NCBI RefSeq assembly: GCF_000275845.1
Contig: NW_006766905.1
Span: 247,370-311,369, forward strand
Length of the DNA: 64,000 bases
Reading direction: 5' to 3'
Source: Dichomitus squalens LYAD-421 SS1
Taxonomy: Eukaryota; Basidiomycota; Agaricomycetes; Polyporales; Polyporaceae
Made by a program: the position numbers and the translations under genes. The notes under the pieces are model-generated. The model did not search any database. It saw only the letters and a list, made by a program, of their open reading frames with translations, and was not told the origin of the DNA. Shown here one piece after another: positions 12,229 to 24,047 of the stretch. The first letter of the stretch is position 1. The number at the start of each line of letters is the position of its first letter.

Positions 12229-13778
12229 ATGAAGACCCTCACTGCACTCGTCGCCCTCGCTACGGCCCTCGCCGTCCCTGCCAGCGCTGTCGCCGTCTGG
12301 GGCCAGTGCGGTGTCAGTAATGTTCTTCATATCGGACGTCCTCGGATTCTGCTAAACCTTCTCTTGTAGGGCATCAATTACACCGGTGCGACCGCCTGCG
12401 ACTCCGGCACGACCTGCGTCGTCGTCAACGACTACTACTACCAGTGCCAACCCGGGACCGGCACTGGGGGCGGCTCCACGACCCTTGCGCCCCCGACGAC
12501 GACGTCCGTCTCGCCTGCGCCCGCGGCGACGGGCCTTGACAAAGCGTTCAAGGCCAAAGGCAAGAAGTTCTGGGGCACATGCTCCGACTCGAACCGGTTC
12601 AGCAACGCGCAGGACTCGGCGGTCACTGTGCGCGAGTTTGGCAGCCTCACGCCCGAGAACTCCATGAAGTGGGATGCGGTGAGTTGTCCGTTGAGTTTAG
12701 TGTGATCGGTGAGTAACTGACGGGGTCGAGTACGCGGTAGACTGAGCCTTCGCGTGGCTCTTTCACCTTCAGTGGCGCTGACGCGCTCGTCAACTACGCT
12801 ACTCAGAATGGTCTCCTCGTTCGTGCTCACACCCTCGGTATGTGCACCGTGTCTTCACGCCTTGCTTCATATACTCATGTATCCTACAGTCTGGCATTCG
12901 CAGCTCCCATCCTGGGTCTCCTCGATCAACGACAAGGCGACTCTCACATCCGTCATTCAGACACACATCTCAAACGTCGCGGGCCGCTACAAGGGCAAGG
13001 TCCGCTCCTGGGATGTCGTGAACGAGATTTTCAATGAAGACGGCACCCTCCGCTCCTCCGTCTTCTCCAACGTCCTCGGCCAGAGCTTCGTCAACATCGC
13101 CTTCCAGGCGGCGCGCGCAGCGGACCCGAACGCCATCCTCTACATCAACGACTACAAGTGCGTGCTCCTCCGTGTCATTGTACGGGATTCATGTTGATAT
13201 CGCATTCGTGTGATACAGCTTGGACAGCGTGAATGCGAAGCTCAACGGCCTAGTCAACCTCGTCAACTCGGTCAACAGCGGCTCCAAGCTCATCGATGGT
13301 ATTGGCACTCAGGCCCATCTTTCTGTACGTTTACGAGCCCTCTTCCTCAACACACTTGATCTTCACGGTCATTCTCCTGCTTAGGCCGGTGGCTCGAGTG
13401 GCGTTGCTGCTGCCCTGCAGAAGGCCGCATCCGCCAACGTGGATGAGGTCGCCATCACCGAGCTCGATATCGCCAACGCCGTACGTCTCTTTTCGGCTTT
13501 ACATGCCTTTCATAGCTGCTCATGTCTGCTCCGTGTAGCCATCCGCCGACTACGTGGCTGTCACTAAGGCCTGCTTGCAAACTCCTAAGTGCGTGGGCAT
13601 CACCGTCTGGGGCGTCCGCGATCCCGTAAGTACAGTTGCCCCCCCCCCCTTGTGGCTATCCTCGCTGATGTCGCGGGTCCAGGACTCCTGGAGAGCTTCG
13701 AGCGACCCGCTTCTCTTCGACGCCAATTTCAACCCTAAGCCAGCCTACAACGCGATCATACAGACCTTGACGTCCTGA
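12229..13778 (+). CDS. Secreted endo-1,4-beta-xylanase, CBM1-GH10
   Basis: Model: join(12229..12312, 12370..12678, 12741..12837, 12890..13157, 13219..13324, 13385..13480, 13539..13625, 13683..13778), 380 residues. A signal peptide ([16 protein letters not shown]) is followed by a fungal cellulose-binding module CBM1 at about 23-57 (VWGQCGG ... YYYQCQPG), a Thr/Pro linker, and a GH10 catalytic barrel. The acid/base glutamate is in WDVVNEIF (near E209) and the nucleophile in ITELDI (near E314). HTLVWHSQLP and ITVWGVRD are further GH10 motifs. The enzyme cleaves xylan backbones outside the cell, anchored to cellulose by the CBM1. The first donor is GTCAGT, chosen because it restores the CGGINYTG motif. 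A poly-C run lies in the last intron. Confidence 0.96.
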
Positions 13779-14501
13779 GTTGGCTCCTCTGGATCGCTTT
13801 AGCGAAAGGCAGGGTCTGGATGTGTTGTACGTTACCAAGGTATGGGAATCCCAGCATACCTCCTAACAAAGCCCATGCGCGACTTTTCCGGGCGAGTCCT
13901 GGTCGACAGGCTTGCGCGAGAGCGGGTACAAATTCGGTTCTGGAGTGCATCAGCAGTTACAAGCTGCGGGTTTCGGGATAAGGGCGTACACTACACCTAG
14001 ATCTCTACGGATTCTGGAAAAGACTTTGGAGAAGTTTTTATTTGCCCTAAGGGTTTGGCGCACTAAAAATTTTGCACTTGCGCTATACGTGGTATTAGAA
14101 AGAGACGGAGGCCGAGAAACCAGTGGTTGCGGAGATGGACGTCAACGAAGTGTTTGCAGTACACATGTAGCTGCCGGCGCTCATGCCTATGCAACATCTT
14201 CGACCTTGACCACGAAGTGGCCGTTTTGGACCTGTCTTCCTTCCGCACGCTCAGTCTATGCTCTACCATTGAAACCTCAGGAATGCGGATGCGGTGATAC
14301 TGGAGGTATAGGCATAACTTGTTTCCGAGGAAGGCTTGCGTAGTGTCAGCCTCTTTGGGCGGTGTCAGCCTCGACGACGATTCATATGGCACAGGTAGGT
14401 CATCAGTCTCTCTGCAATCTCTCGACTCGTCCTGTCTGTATTGCCTCCTGCACGGCTCCGGTTCCCCGCTTCAACTCTCCACCGTCTCAAGATATCCCGA
14501 T
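13779..14501. other. Intergenic region
   Basis: This is the 3' flank of the xylanase and the 5' leader of the next gene. The frame of the next gene is open upstream to 14319, but the first in-frame ATG with good downstream coding is at 14502. No separate feature was seen. Confidence 0.5.
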
Positions 14502-15899
14502 ATGGTCGCCATTCACCAGTCCGAGGATTTCGTCCGGGCCCTCTCTAGCATCATCTTCGCCTGCGTTACCACCGGCCATTCTACGATCAAACTCTTCGAT
14601 CCCATCACCGGAGCTTTAGAGGACTACAGTCTTCTCAAGACATCCCTTGCTAGCGAATCGCACCTTGACTGTCCTGCAATTCGCCATTCTCCCCTAGGAA
14701 AGACTGCGTTGCCGCCGCCTCAAGTGGCTTTAGATGACATCTTGAACCTCCTCAGCGCGTATCTGGGAAAGGAGAACGTCCGCTGTTCGTCTCACGGGAA
14801 GCAAGCTTCGCCTTCTAGTATGTTGCTCCACCTTCAGATTCTGCCCCCACATAACAGCAAGTCTCGCCCCTCCGGACGCCAGCCTCTCGCTCCTAAGGAT
14901 CCCGAGACTCATCGCATGCCCACCGCTGTCGAAAGTACCAAAGATGAAACCGATGTTTCTATCTACCCTGGTCCTCTGACGCAAATGAAGCGAGCCATGT
15001 TCTTTGGCGAAGGCCGCGAAGATAAGTGGCGGCCCTTCACTGTACTCCCTCCTACGCTCCTAGCTCTATGCAAGAACAGTACCCCACCTTTGCAAGACGA
15101 CTCGCGCGTCTCGAGTGGGGATTCTTCTAGCTCGTCTATACAGTACACCCCTGCAAAGGCTCTCCAATCCCAGGACAACTTCCTCGACGCTAGCACTTGC
15201 CTCGATTCATCCCGCTCCCCTTCTCGTCTTGTTGGCCTTGGCTTCTCCGCGCTTGTCAAGGACAACGGTTCCTCCTTCGACGGACTTGGAACGCTCACTG
15301 ATAGGCCCTATGACAACCTCCCTTCCCCAAGCGACGAGGCCCGCGCACGCGCGCGTGAGCGTCGCGACCGCCGCGTCTTCGGCGCTGCAGTTCTTATGCG
15401 TGACGATCTCGGAGCCAAGATCACTCCCCAGCTCCTGTCGGACATGCAGTCGCCAGCCCGGTCTCAAGCGCCCCCCTCACTCGACAGGCCTTTCGCGCCC
15501 TCGACCAAGATCTCTACACCCGTCAGCGTCAATGCCCTCGAGCGTGTTCCCCCCGCGGCGCCCGCGAAGCGTCTCATCGGCCGCATGCCGCTCGTGGTTG
15601 ACGAGCGCACGAAGTTTCGCCGGGGTATAGGTCGGGAGACGCGGCCGCAGCACGATGTCTTCGCCTTCCAGCGCGAGCGCGTCTCGCCCGAGTGGCAGAT
15701 GGAGAGCTTTCAGCGTCTGGGGGGTGTCGCCGGGTCGGCGAGGACGATGCGCGGAGGCGTGGGCTCGAGCAAGAAGTTTTCGCCGAGCCCGCTCGCGCCT
15801 CCGAGTGCGCTAGGGAATCAGCTGAGGTTCTGGTCGTATTGGATGACGCCGGTGAACGACGCGTCGGGGAGCATGGGTAGGCCCGCATGGAGGCCTTGA
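14502..15899 (+). CDS. Unrecognised 465-residue protein, single exon
   Basis: One uninterrupted frame runs from the ATG at 14502 (MVAIHQSEDFVRAL) to the TGA at 15897. The N-terminal 30-100 residues look folded (FACVTTGHSTIKLFDPITGA). The middle is Ser/Pro-rich and disordered. The C-terminal third is basic and Arg-rich (ARARERRDRRVFGA) and ends with LGNQLRFWSYWMTP. There is no signal peptide or membrane segment. I recognise no family. Lack of introns is unusual beside its neighbours, although an upstream non-coding intron is possible. Confidence 0.7.
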   Translation: MVAIHQSEDFVRALSSIIFACVTTGHSTIKLFDPITGALEDYSLLKTSLASESHLDCPAIRHSPLGKTALPPPQVALDDILNLLSAYLGKENVRCSSHGKQASPSSMLLHLQILPPHNSKSRPSGRQPLAPKDPETHRMPTAVESTKDETDVSIYPGPLTQMKRAMFFGEGREDKWRPFTVLPPTLLALCKNSTPPLQDDSRVSSGDSSSSSIQYTPAKALQSQDNFLDASTCLDSSRSPSRLVGLGFSALVKDNGSSFDGLGTLTDRPYDNLPSPSDEARARARERRDRRVFGAAVLMRDDLGAKITPQLLSDMQSPARSQAPPSLDRPFAPSTKISTPVSVNALERVPPAAPAKRLIGRMPLVVDERTKFRRGIGRETRPQHDVFAFQRERVSPEWQMESFQRLGGVAGSARTMRGGVGSSKKFSPSPLAPPSALGNQLRFWSYWMTPVNDASGSMGRPAWRP

Positions 15900-16116
15900 G
15901 CTTTGCAGGGCTACGACAGCCCGTCATGAGTTCAAGTGATGGACGACTTCAATAGACGGTGCATGTGGCAGCGCTCCAAGGATGTTACCAGATATTTCGA
16001 GGCATGTTGTGCAAATCTATGTCGTATGATGATAATGGTTCTATGGACAGAAGCGCATGTAGGTGTGTTGGCTGACTTGTCCAGTATCGGTAGAGGTATG
16101 TGCGTCTGACTACGAT

Positions 16117-16790
16117 CTACAGCTCGCCGAATATGGTGATATTGGCAGCTGGCGGTACGTATACGAGATTCGCGATCAGGAAGCGGCTGTTCAACGAGGA
16201 CCATTTCGGTGATTCTGTCTCAAGATGCCTAGGGCAGTACAGTACCGTCGAGTGAGTATTCGACCACCAATATGAAACGAGTAGACTCACAAGTACGCCT
16301 TGACCGTTTCGCCGACGCTGCATAAAGACGAAGACACAGTTCAGCTTCATCATACCCTTGGAACGCACTTTGCCCGCACTCACCCCACTCCAGTGATGAA
16401 AATAGACCCAAGCTTCTGATCGGCGGCCCACACCACGGGCAGTACAACACTCGGGAAGAATATTCCTGAGGTGCTGTAGAGACCGTTGTCCTGATTCTGG
16501 AGCACCTGTCCCACAATCTCGCCGGTTGTGGCGTTGGTGAGGTTTCCTCTGCAGATAGATGTCGTGAGTAATGAGTAGAGTCCGGACACGTTGGGGCCAA
16601 TCACTGACCCGCTTGTCATGCTGTGAACTCGCGTCCCGAACGGCCCCTGGAAGGTGCTCTCAGTAAGGACTTGGAGGTTCACGGAGAACAACGCCTCGAA
16701 CTGAGGCAGCGGGACGTGTTTGTGTTCCGCGGTCGCTGCAGCCGCAAGGCAAAGGCTGGCGAGACACGAGAGCATAAGAAAGAAACGCAT
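16117..16790 (-). CDS. Secreted DUF3237-like protein, paralog A
   Basis: Model: complement(join(16117..16228, 16291..16317, 16384..16548, 16609..16790)), 161 residues. A signal peptide (MRFFLMLSCLASLCLAAAA) precedes a small domain with GPFGTRVHSMTSGG, GNLTNATTGEIVG, then a C-terminal segment with ETESPKWSSLNSRF. The G-P-x-G-x-R motif and the terminal W/LN-type segment resemble DUF3237 proteins, which form small beta-barrels of unknown function; this assignment is from memory. The second exon is exactly 165 nt, as in paralogs B, C and D, and the third is 27 nt against 30 nt in the others. It is the most divergent of the four. It is probably extracellular. Confidence 0.8.
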
Positions 16791-17511
16791 CGTGGGGGCC
16801 TGTCGCAACATGGGTCTGCTCTGGGACGGGTGATGTTCGCGGCCCCCCATTTCTACGATGTTTTTGTGGAGGTAGCGAGCGTTTGCTCAGCGCACGTTGT
16901 CGTTCGTTTTCGCCCCCGCGAGCGTGCAGCGCGGCCTACGCGGTTTGTGCAGACCAAGGACGCGCTTGCCTCCCAGGCGCTCCTTGCGAATATGACAAAT
17001 ACAAGGACTGCAACCGTGAAGAGATCGCCACTGACATGTATCGTACGACCTTTAAAGGTACACACGAGAGCTCATACTCCGTCGCAGCACAAATTACGCC
17101 ATACGCGGTTCAGATGGGCGCGAAGGCAGTGCTGGCGTTGAAAGTGAGGTCCACAACCAGGGAGCGTATTATTCAAGTTTGACCAATCTCCATGATCTCC
17201 GAACCCTCAGCAGTCTCATTCTAGCTTTGAGTAGTAATCATTCTCAGAAGGGGTCATGCCCGGGATTTGACGTGGCGTTAAGCGTGTTTAGAATCGTCAA
17301 GCCACACCTCGGGCCAGCGTTTAGGCCTTCATAATTGAGACGAGCAAGGGAGCCGCAGGTTGAAGGAATGTTCTCCGGGTCCCGCTGCTGCTGACGCCGT
17401 CTCCTGTTGCAACTAGCTTCTCATTCTTGACATTGCTGACATGAGGGTGCGCTGACGTGCGTGATGATCGGTCCATGAGCTTTGTGCATCCCGGGCGGGA
17501 ATACCGCGGTC
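16791..17511. other. Intergenic region
   Basis: This stretch holds the promoter of paralog A and the 3' flank of the DUF6697-type gene. Frames on both strands are short and show no splice-consistent coding. Confidence 0.5.
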
Positions 17512-19629
17512 TCATCCGTGTACATATGAGGGAAACGCTGGGAAGAACCGATGGAGTTGGAGCCGAGCAGCGGTTTCGGCGCAGATATGATGTCGCAAGT
17601 AATAAGTGACGTAGAACGACATTGTTGCTGCAATTGTAGTTAACACACTGGGATCTTTGTGCATATAGAGAATCAGACGCAGTTGCGCATATCCTCGCAC
17701 TGTCAAAGAGGGATATTGACTCGTCCTCTGTCGTTTGACCATCGCCGCCGCTCGTTTCGGTCTCCCCGTCGCTGTCGAGGTGCTAGGAGCTGGAGCTATG
17801 ATTGAGTCTGGTCCATTGTAGTCTTCGCTCTCATCTTTCAACTGAGCCTCTACATCCTCCTCTGATTCAGAGTCGACCTCTGTCGTTTTCCGTTTCGAGC
17901 CAGACCCGTGGGCGCGGCCTTTGAGCTTCCCTGCCTTGATTTGGTCTTGAATCTCCGTCCAGAAGTGCTTATTGCGAACAAGAGTGTCGATGAACTCGGC
18001 GTCGTACCCTACGCAACGCATCCGATAGGTGCCTATTTCCTACCAAGGCATTCGTCACCTAGCTGAGCTCGAGGATGCCACCGAATACGGACACTCACCT
18101 CCTCTCCGCGATCAAAAGCGCCGCTGATATCTTCCTCGGTGAGGTTTGCTCTGATGTGTTTGAGCATCGGCCTCGCTTCTTCCTTATCCTCGGCAGTTAT
18201 CGTGCAGTCTGAGCCTCTCCGCTTGCGGATCCAGATAGCAATGCAATTGTCTTCGCCCCACCTCTTGCTTAGGATACTCTTCACCCACGTCTTTCGCACC
18301 TGCACTCATAACCGCTATAAGTCATCGTATCGTATGCCTATCAACCCTGAAGGTGACACACCGACGTCTTTTGCTGCTTCCATGCCTCGGCCGAGAGGGA
18401 GACACCCGGCTCCATTGTATACTGGCCCATGTAGACCCACCTGCCGGAGACGACCCGTACGAACGTTCGTTGGATACCTGGCCACGAAGGGGCCCCGTAG
18501 CTCGTAAAGAACAAGCCTGAGTGCCCGGGTTTGGTAGGTGCGTGGGGATTGAAATCCAGGGTCAGGAAAAGCCAATCGTTCAGGCCGTGCCACGCCAACA
18601 TGTCTTTGCCATGCTCAGGGGTAGTGGCTAGCGGGTTTCCTCCATAAAGATGTGAGATATATTCACGGCGCAACCGGCACTCTGCAATCTCTTTGGGTAA
18701 GGGGATCGGGTATTTGTGGTTGCTTCCCTCCCAAGTGAGTGCGTCGAGCAGGAACTCGTCGTTGAAGAGTAGCTCCTTCTTCACCTTGGCATCTGGCTGT
18801 AGGACGCGACTTGGATGAGCACCGCATGTCTTGTGCTCAGCTGGACGAGTCAGCACACCTACGTGTCGTAGCTTTTGGACGGCATTGTGCAAGATCTCGA
18901 CGACCTCGTCAGGGTCGTAATCTTCCAGTGCTACCAGGGGTTTCACGTCCTCCTCCGGTTCGATCTCGATGAGTCCTGAATCATGGCGAGGTGCGGAGGC
19001 TGAGTCTGAGAGCTCTGGGAGACGCGACCGCCCTGCGAGAGTGTCGCGGGCCCGTTCAGCCTGAATCTTCTTCCTTCTACGGACGTCCTCCCATCGCGGC
19101 AACACAACCTCCACCATTGGAAGAACCGGACCGTCCCGAGAGCGATGCTGCGATACGAGCTGACGCCGAGGTGATAGCAGACATGGGGCATGAGATGGGA
19201 GCGACTGACGCTGCTGGGGTCTATCCGCCTGGTCGCGACCGAAGCCCTAGATGGGGATGTGTCTCCGTGAGGCCGCAATGATATCTCCCACAGGAAGACA
19301 CGTACTGGCACTTCCGCTGCGTCCTCAACTTTCTCTTCATCTCTGGGGCGCGGAATGTCTAGGCGGCCGTCAGGGTGGTATTCACGAAGGCGCCGAATGG
19401 GGAAAGCCTCCGACTTGACAAGCTCTTGCTTGATGTCGGATGGCTTCGCATCCTCGGCTTTTACTGCACAGCACCATAAAAATTATAGCGCCACTGCAGG
19501 AACTTCTTCACTACAGACCTGTTGAAGTCAATCCCGCCTTTTGATTGGGCGGTGAAAGCACGACGTTAGGGTGCTTTTGATCTAATCCAAGGGGGATCGA
19601 GGTTGTATCGCCCTTGACGTCCTGTGTCC
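17512..19629 (-). CDS. DUF6697-type protein, copy 1 (5' end unresolved)
   Basis: Exons in one consistent phase are complement(17512..18039, 18099..18299, 18362..18796, 18863..19159, 19306..19463, 19519..about 19629). The core reads LLFNDEFLLDALTWEGSNHK, REYISHLYGG, AWHGLNDWLFLTLDFNPHAP, SGLFFTS, then VRKTWVKSILSKRWG and MRCVGYDAEF, the order I associate with the DUF6697 family of Agaricomycetes. The C-terminus is Lys/Arg-rich and acidic in turn, suggesting a nuclear protein. Function is unknown. The N-terminal exons before 19629 are not resolved; the intact copy at 46012-48003 suggests a coiled-coil start is missing. The tail beyond GRPKRAAAMVKRQRTSQ is longer than in copy 3 and may run past the original stop. 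Confidence 0.72.
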
Positions 19630-19930
19630 CTATAGTCTTTGATCGTCCACCTCATTGAGCCCCGAGCAAGCTGCACACCTGAGCATCGCGACTGATATTG
19701 CCCGTGGTCAACGGTATCGTCTACCCTTGGGCGATCAAGCTCCACCTTGATCCTGCCTGTTGTCGCAGATTTGACTCGACGCACTGCGTGGGATAAATCT
19801 AACATGTAGGAAAATGCGGAGACTGGATGGAATGCGAGAGCAAGTGGCAGTTGTTAGCGTGAGTGATCAAGGCGGCCTCTGGCCCTGGAGGCAGAGTCGT
19901 CGCGTGGCGGCCAGCAGTTCTACAGGTCGC
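19630..19930. other. Possible first-exon region of DUF6697-type copy 1
   Basis: A minus-strand frame at 19566-19805 contains QLARGSMRWTIKDYRDTG, which loosely recalls KVTWKIREGFDTKT in copy 4. I could not join it to the next exon in phase. The N-terminal exon may have been displaced by the foldback element that starts at 19931. Confidence 0.3.
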
Positions 19931-21202
19931 TTACAGCGGTTTTCAAATGACTTGTCGTTTGGGCGCCGACAAATGCGCGCGCCACACCTGCGTCCGACGC
20001 CCACTGATGCGTCCCTTGTGGACCTTCGACCGACCATATCTCCTCGTCCGCTGCACCAATTTACTTGCTTGTTGCAGATCCCTATTCTTTGAGCTTCCCC
20101 GCACATGCACATATCGATTTCGTAGCAGGCTCCAATGCTCCTGTCGCGCTAGACGCAGTTCGCGTCTCCTGCACTCCCTCCAAAGTTCGGACAACACAAT
20201 TCACGAATAGGCATGGTTGTCTCTTCCGGAAACCATCGGATTCACGAGGGTATGGTACCATCGAGTGGAGGATGTGAGAGGTCTGTGATCTTTTGGGAAT
20301 TTCATTCTGCACACAAGCGGCCTGGGGGCAGCAACCCTGCGTGTTGTCTGGCTCTCTCGTCATGTGCTCGTATGCGTCATACTTCGTGAGTACTACAACA
20401 TGTAGATGCCCCGGTAGTCCTATGCAGCATTGGAGGACATGTATCGTTACTATGGGACTGCTGGAGAGGACAGGAGAGGACGCTAGCCAAGATGTGTGCT
20501 ACACTACTGTCATTAAGAATAATATGATTGGGGGTGTGCGCGCAGGCATACAGCAAAGGTATAGAACATGAGTGAAACTGATCTTTGGGGAATTTGATGA
20601 TGTATGGTGGGGTGGCTTATGAGGCACATGCAGGTAGTCCGCATAGAAGCGGGGAGACGTGGAAAAAGAGAAACTCACCGTGCTCTGCATACTCTGCGCC
20701 ACTTACCACCCACTTCCTATGCAATCCTCAAGTGTCACCATGCAGTACAAGGCAAAGGGAGTGCGGTCGACATGGAAGGTCCGGCATACAGGATGGAAGT
20801 TGGACGTCCCATGCGTGATTTGCAGTGCTGGGATCAAAATAACATACCCTGAGATTTGCTCTTAGAATCCCAGTATTGAAGGATCGAAGGCGATATGTGG
20901 AGCCGTTGAAGAGTATTCGCCGTCTCAGGTTCCAGAGGTGGCGCTTAGGGGGGACCCAGTGCGCGAGACGCAAATTGGGTCTGGCATAAGGAGGGCATCG
21001 AAGTCCGCGACGAAATCATTATGCGCATGTGCGGGGAGGCCCAAAGGATCAGAGTCTGCAAGAAGCGAGTGAATTGGTGCAGCGGACGAGGAGATATGGT
21101 CGGTTGAAGGTCCACAAGGGAGGCATCAGTGGGCGTCAGACGCAGGTGTGGCGCGCGCATTTGTCGGCGCCCAAACGACAAGTCATTTGAAAACCGCTGT
21201 AA
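19931..21202. mobile_element. Foldback-like element with long inverted repeats
   Basis: The sequence starting TTACAGCGGTTTTCAAATGA at 19931 reappears in inverted orientation ending at 21202. The arms run about 235-245 bp (19931 to about 20165; about 20955 to 21202). They are identical over roughly the first 64 bp and then diverge gradually, including GACGCCCACTGATGC and ACCATATCTCCTCGTCC. About 790 bp lie between the arms, without a transposase-like frame. This fits a non-autonomous DNA transposon or foldback element. I see no clear target-site duplication. A shorter match to the end motif (CTTACAGCGGTTT) lies at about 22857-22869. Confidence 0.6.
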
Positions 21203-21862
21203 TGCCGCGCGTCTTGCCTCGTGATCGCACGCCCTTCAGCCTCAGGCGCCCAAACCAGAGATGCCTATAGCTTGACCACCGACCACGATCCCGAGACAGG
21301 GCCATGTATAACTCATTGCATCAGAAGGCTTTCTCTACTTATGGTGCATTGTGATGCAACACTGGAGCCAAAGTTTTTCCTGACGCTGATACTGCACTCA
21401 ATCTCGTATACGGTAAATCACACGCTCTGCCTCAAAACGACTCGATCCAGCCTCCTTTTCTTGCTAATTCATTCTGTTCCCCGTAGATCGCGCCAGACCC
21501 ATTGCGTGCCGATGCATGACACGAGGGAGCCACTGAACGAGAGCCCAAAATCATGATGTGCAAATGGCTACATCCACTGACGATAATGTGCATGTTTCTA
21601 CCGTCATAAGGCACGCACCAGTGCGGCACCACGTCGCCCCTGTTGCCTTGAATCTTATGCTGGTCCCGCAGTGGATGGACGTTCTACGAAGCGCGCGCGT
21701 AACTCAACATCCACCCGAGACCGTAGTACAAATGTAGGTCAATCCATGCGTTGTCACATGAAAACATCAGCACTCTGATATGTACGTCCCAGATTCCCAT
21801 GTCCCCACTCGGTCTACAACCAACGCACGTAATGCCTTCTCGCAGCCCCTCTCTACTACCGC
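21203..21862. other. Intergenic region downstream of paralog B
   Basis: It holds the duplicated segment at 21241-21420 and otherwise only short frames. No gene is supported. Confidence 0.5.
21241..21420. repeat. Segment duplicated at 23229-23410 (copy 1)
   Basis: GGCGCC near 21245, GCCTATAGCTTGACC, then CGACCACGATCCCGAGA, GGGCC and CATCAGAAGG follow in the same order as at 23238 onwards, with scattered substitutions. The copy lies downstream of DUF3237-like paralog B, and the other lies downstream of paralog C, so it marks a tandem duplication of about 2 kb that carried the gene. Confidence 0.6.
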
Positions 21863-22590
21863 CTATTGGGTGGTATTGCTCACACCATACAAAGTAAACT
21901 CAGGCACGAGCGGGTTCGCAGTTGTCACAAGTCTGATGATAAAGAAGTTGCTGTTCATCCAAGAGTACGTCGATGAGTCCGTTTCCACATGCCTGCAGAT
22001 TCGCAGCGTTAGTGAGTACCCGCTTAAGTAGCGCGCCTTTTCTGTCAGCTTATGGTTCTGCGGACTTACGCATAGGCGAAGGACCCTGTACTTGAGTTTC
22101 TGATAGCATTCGACGAGAAGGAGGTGCGTCAATCCTGTCCCCTCAAGTGGTGTCATGTCCTGTGCACTCACCCTATGCCGTGGACAGTAATCGAGGCCAG
22201 CGTTCCATCTACCTTCCAAACATATGGAAGGACAGACGAAGAGAAGAATAGCCCCGAACTGGTGACAATCCCGTTGTCTGCAGTAGGGAGAAGCGTCGCG
22301 ACAACATCGCCTGTATTGGCATCCGTGAGGTTCCCCCTGCAAACGGACGCTCTGCAGTGAGACGGCTGGAATTGAGCTCTGCGCTTTGCGACTTACCCCG
22401 TAATGGGTGAGTGTATGCGGGTGCCGAATGGCCCCGTCGTATTCACGGTGTCTTTGAGATCGCCGTTGATCAGTTGTCCTGCAAATAAGGCCTCGAATGT
22501 TGGTGGTGGCTGAGGAGTCTGAGCAATAACCACCGCCGAAAGCGAGGTGAGGATGCTTGTAAGCGACAAGAGAGTTTGGCAATGGCGCAT
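21863..22590 (-). CDS. Secreted DUF3237-like protein, paralog B
   Basis: Model: complement(join(21863..21992, 22070..22099, 22172..22336, 22397..22590)), 172 residues. A signal peptide (MRHCQTLLSLTSILTSLSAV) precedes TFEALFAGQLINGD, GPFGTRIHSPITGG, GNLTDANTGDVVATLL, LPYVWKVDGTLASITVHG and, after a 30-nt exon, HVETDSSTYSWMNSNFFIIR. Exon lengths 165, 30 and 130 nt match paralog C exactly, which supports both models. It is probably extracellular; biochemical role unknown. B and C are the closest pair by position and sequence and probably arose by tandem duplication. Confidence 0.85.
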
Positions 22591-24047
22591 GCTGTGATGT
22601 GTGCTTGACGTATGCTCCTAGGTGAGCTTCGCGTTTTGTGATGCTCTCGCTAACGCAAGGCCTTTATACTTGGGTCCCAGTAATGATATGCGCTGTCAAT
22701 GACCCCGCATGAGACGACCCGCGTGAGTGCATCAAACTGACACGATCGCTGTCCTGACGTGAGCAACCACATGCCGCTGGGGCTTGAACTCAGCAAGACA
22801 GTCATGCCGTATGACTTCTTGTATCATCACCCTCAAGCCGCCATGAAGCCACGCCACTTACAGCGGTTTGCACATTCATAGGCCGTCTCGAGAAAACCAC
22901 GCTCAGGTCGGATAGAGAGCCGATCAGGATGCGAGTCCGATCCGCCACTGAAGACCCTGGAGGGCACCATCGAGAGACTGGATTGAAATCGGTAATTTCC
23001 TGGACGTTCTGAGAATGACTTGTCGGGTTTCTGTAAACTAAACAAGGGAGTCAGAATGACAGGCAGAAATAATCAGTTCTATCCCTCGGGCGACAGTACA
23101 CTGTAACAGGAGAGGGTGTCTCACCAACTGAGATGCTCCCATACGCCTGAAGTTTTGGCTTTCCATCGCATGCATGCCAGCCTATAGCGCTAGAGCTGTC
23201 ATAGAACACTAAGTAGTGCGTGGTCGCCTCAGCCGAAGGCGCCTATAGCTTGACCGCCAACCATGACCACGGCCCTGAGAGGGGCCCGTGTCTACTTCAT
23301 CGCTTCAGAAGGATTTATCCCTCTGCATGAAGTCATCCACACTCTCCATGCTACATACACAACAACGCAGGATCGCGCTTCTGATAGGTCCTTCTAAGTT
23401 CTACTCCTGCCTTGAATCAACAATCACTTCTTACGCAATCCGAACTCAGGGACAAGTGACCTACGGCTGACATCGTGGTCAGAGAAGCGTCAGTGGCGGA
23501 TCTTGTGATACATGCCCAAAGTGTGCTCCTTAGTAAGTGCTATGTGCGCTCTTGTTACGCGTGCTCAAATGAGACTCCAATTCGAAGCGTCAATCAATGA
23601 GGCGACATAGTGTTTGGACCGCTGCGCTGTGAGGGGGGCGTAGTCCAACCCTGCCCTGAATAAACCCGTGCCACTAATGCCTTTCCTCTGCAGGCGTGGG
23701 GCTTGGCCGCCGTCAGGACCCAATCCAGCGCTCAGCCAAGAGACCAGATAAACCTGTCATACCGTGAGCTACAAGGTCTCGCTTGCAATCAATTACTGAT
23801 ACAACATACTACTCAGGTGGTTCACGCCCAAATCCAGTCAGGAATGGACATAATCTTCTCCGTGATCAACCCGACCCTGTCTCAGCGGAACCATCGACTG
23901 TGCTTGTACCGCTCTCGTTGCCTCGCACACCCTTAGCTCCGAAAGATGCCAGTTCATGCACCATCGCTTAGGGAACCCTCGTCCTCTTCGAGACCAACAT
24001 GATGCATATACGCCTATGACTTGTCTACTTCGGTGTCTCTCTACCTC
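22591..24047. other. Intergenic region between paralogs B and C
   Basis: It contains the promoter of paralog B and the second duplicated segment at 23229-23410. A fragment at 22857-22869 matches the end of the foldback element. Nothing else stands out. Confidence 0.5.
23229..23410. repeat. Segment duplicated at 21241-21420 (copy 2)
   Basis: GGCGCCTATAGCTTGACCG, CCAACCATGACCACGGCCCT, GAGAGGGGCCCGTGT and CGCTTCAGAAGGATTTATCC align with the copy at 21241 onwards. Orientation is direct and spacing about 1.99 kb. Confidence 0.6.

Noticed and set aside
18797..18862. Reading straight through 18797-18862 as coding in DUF6697-type copy 1
   Set aside because: The stretch is open and a multiple of three, but all the other copies have an acceptor at the same place (before PDIK, PKFK or PKAE), so it is better treated as a 66-nt intron.
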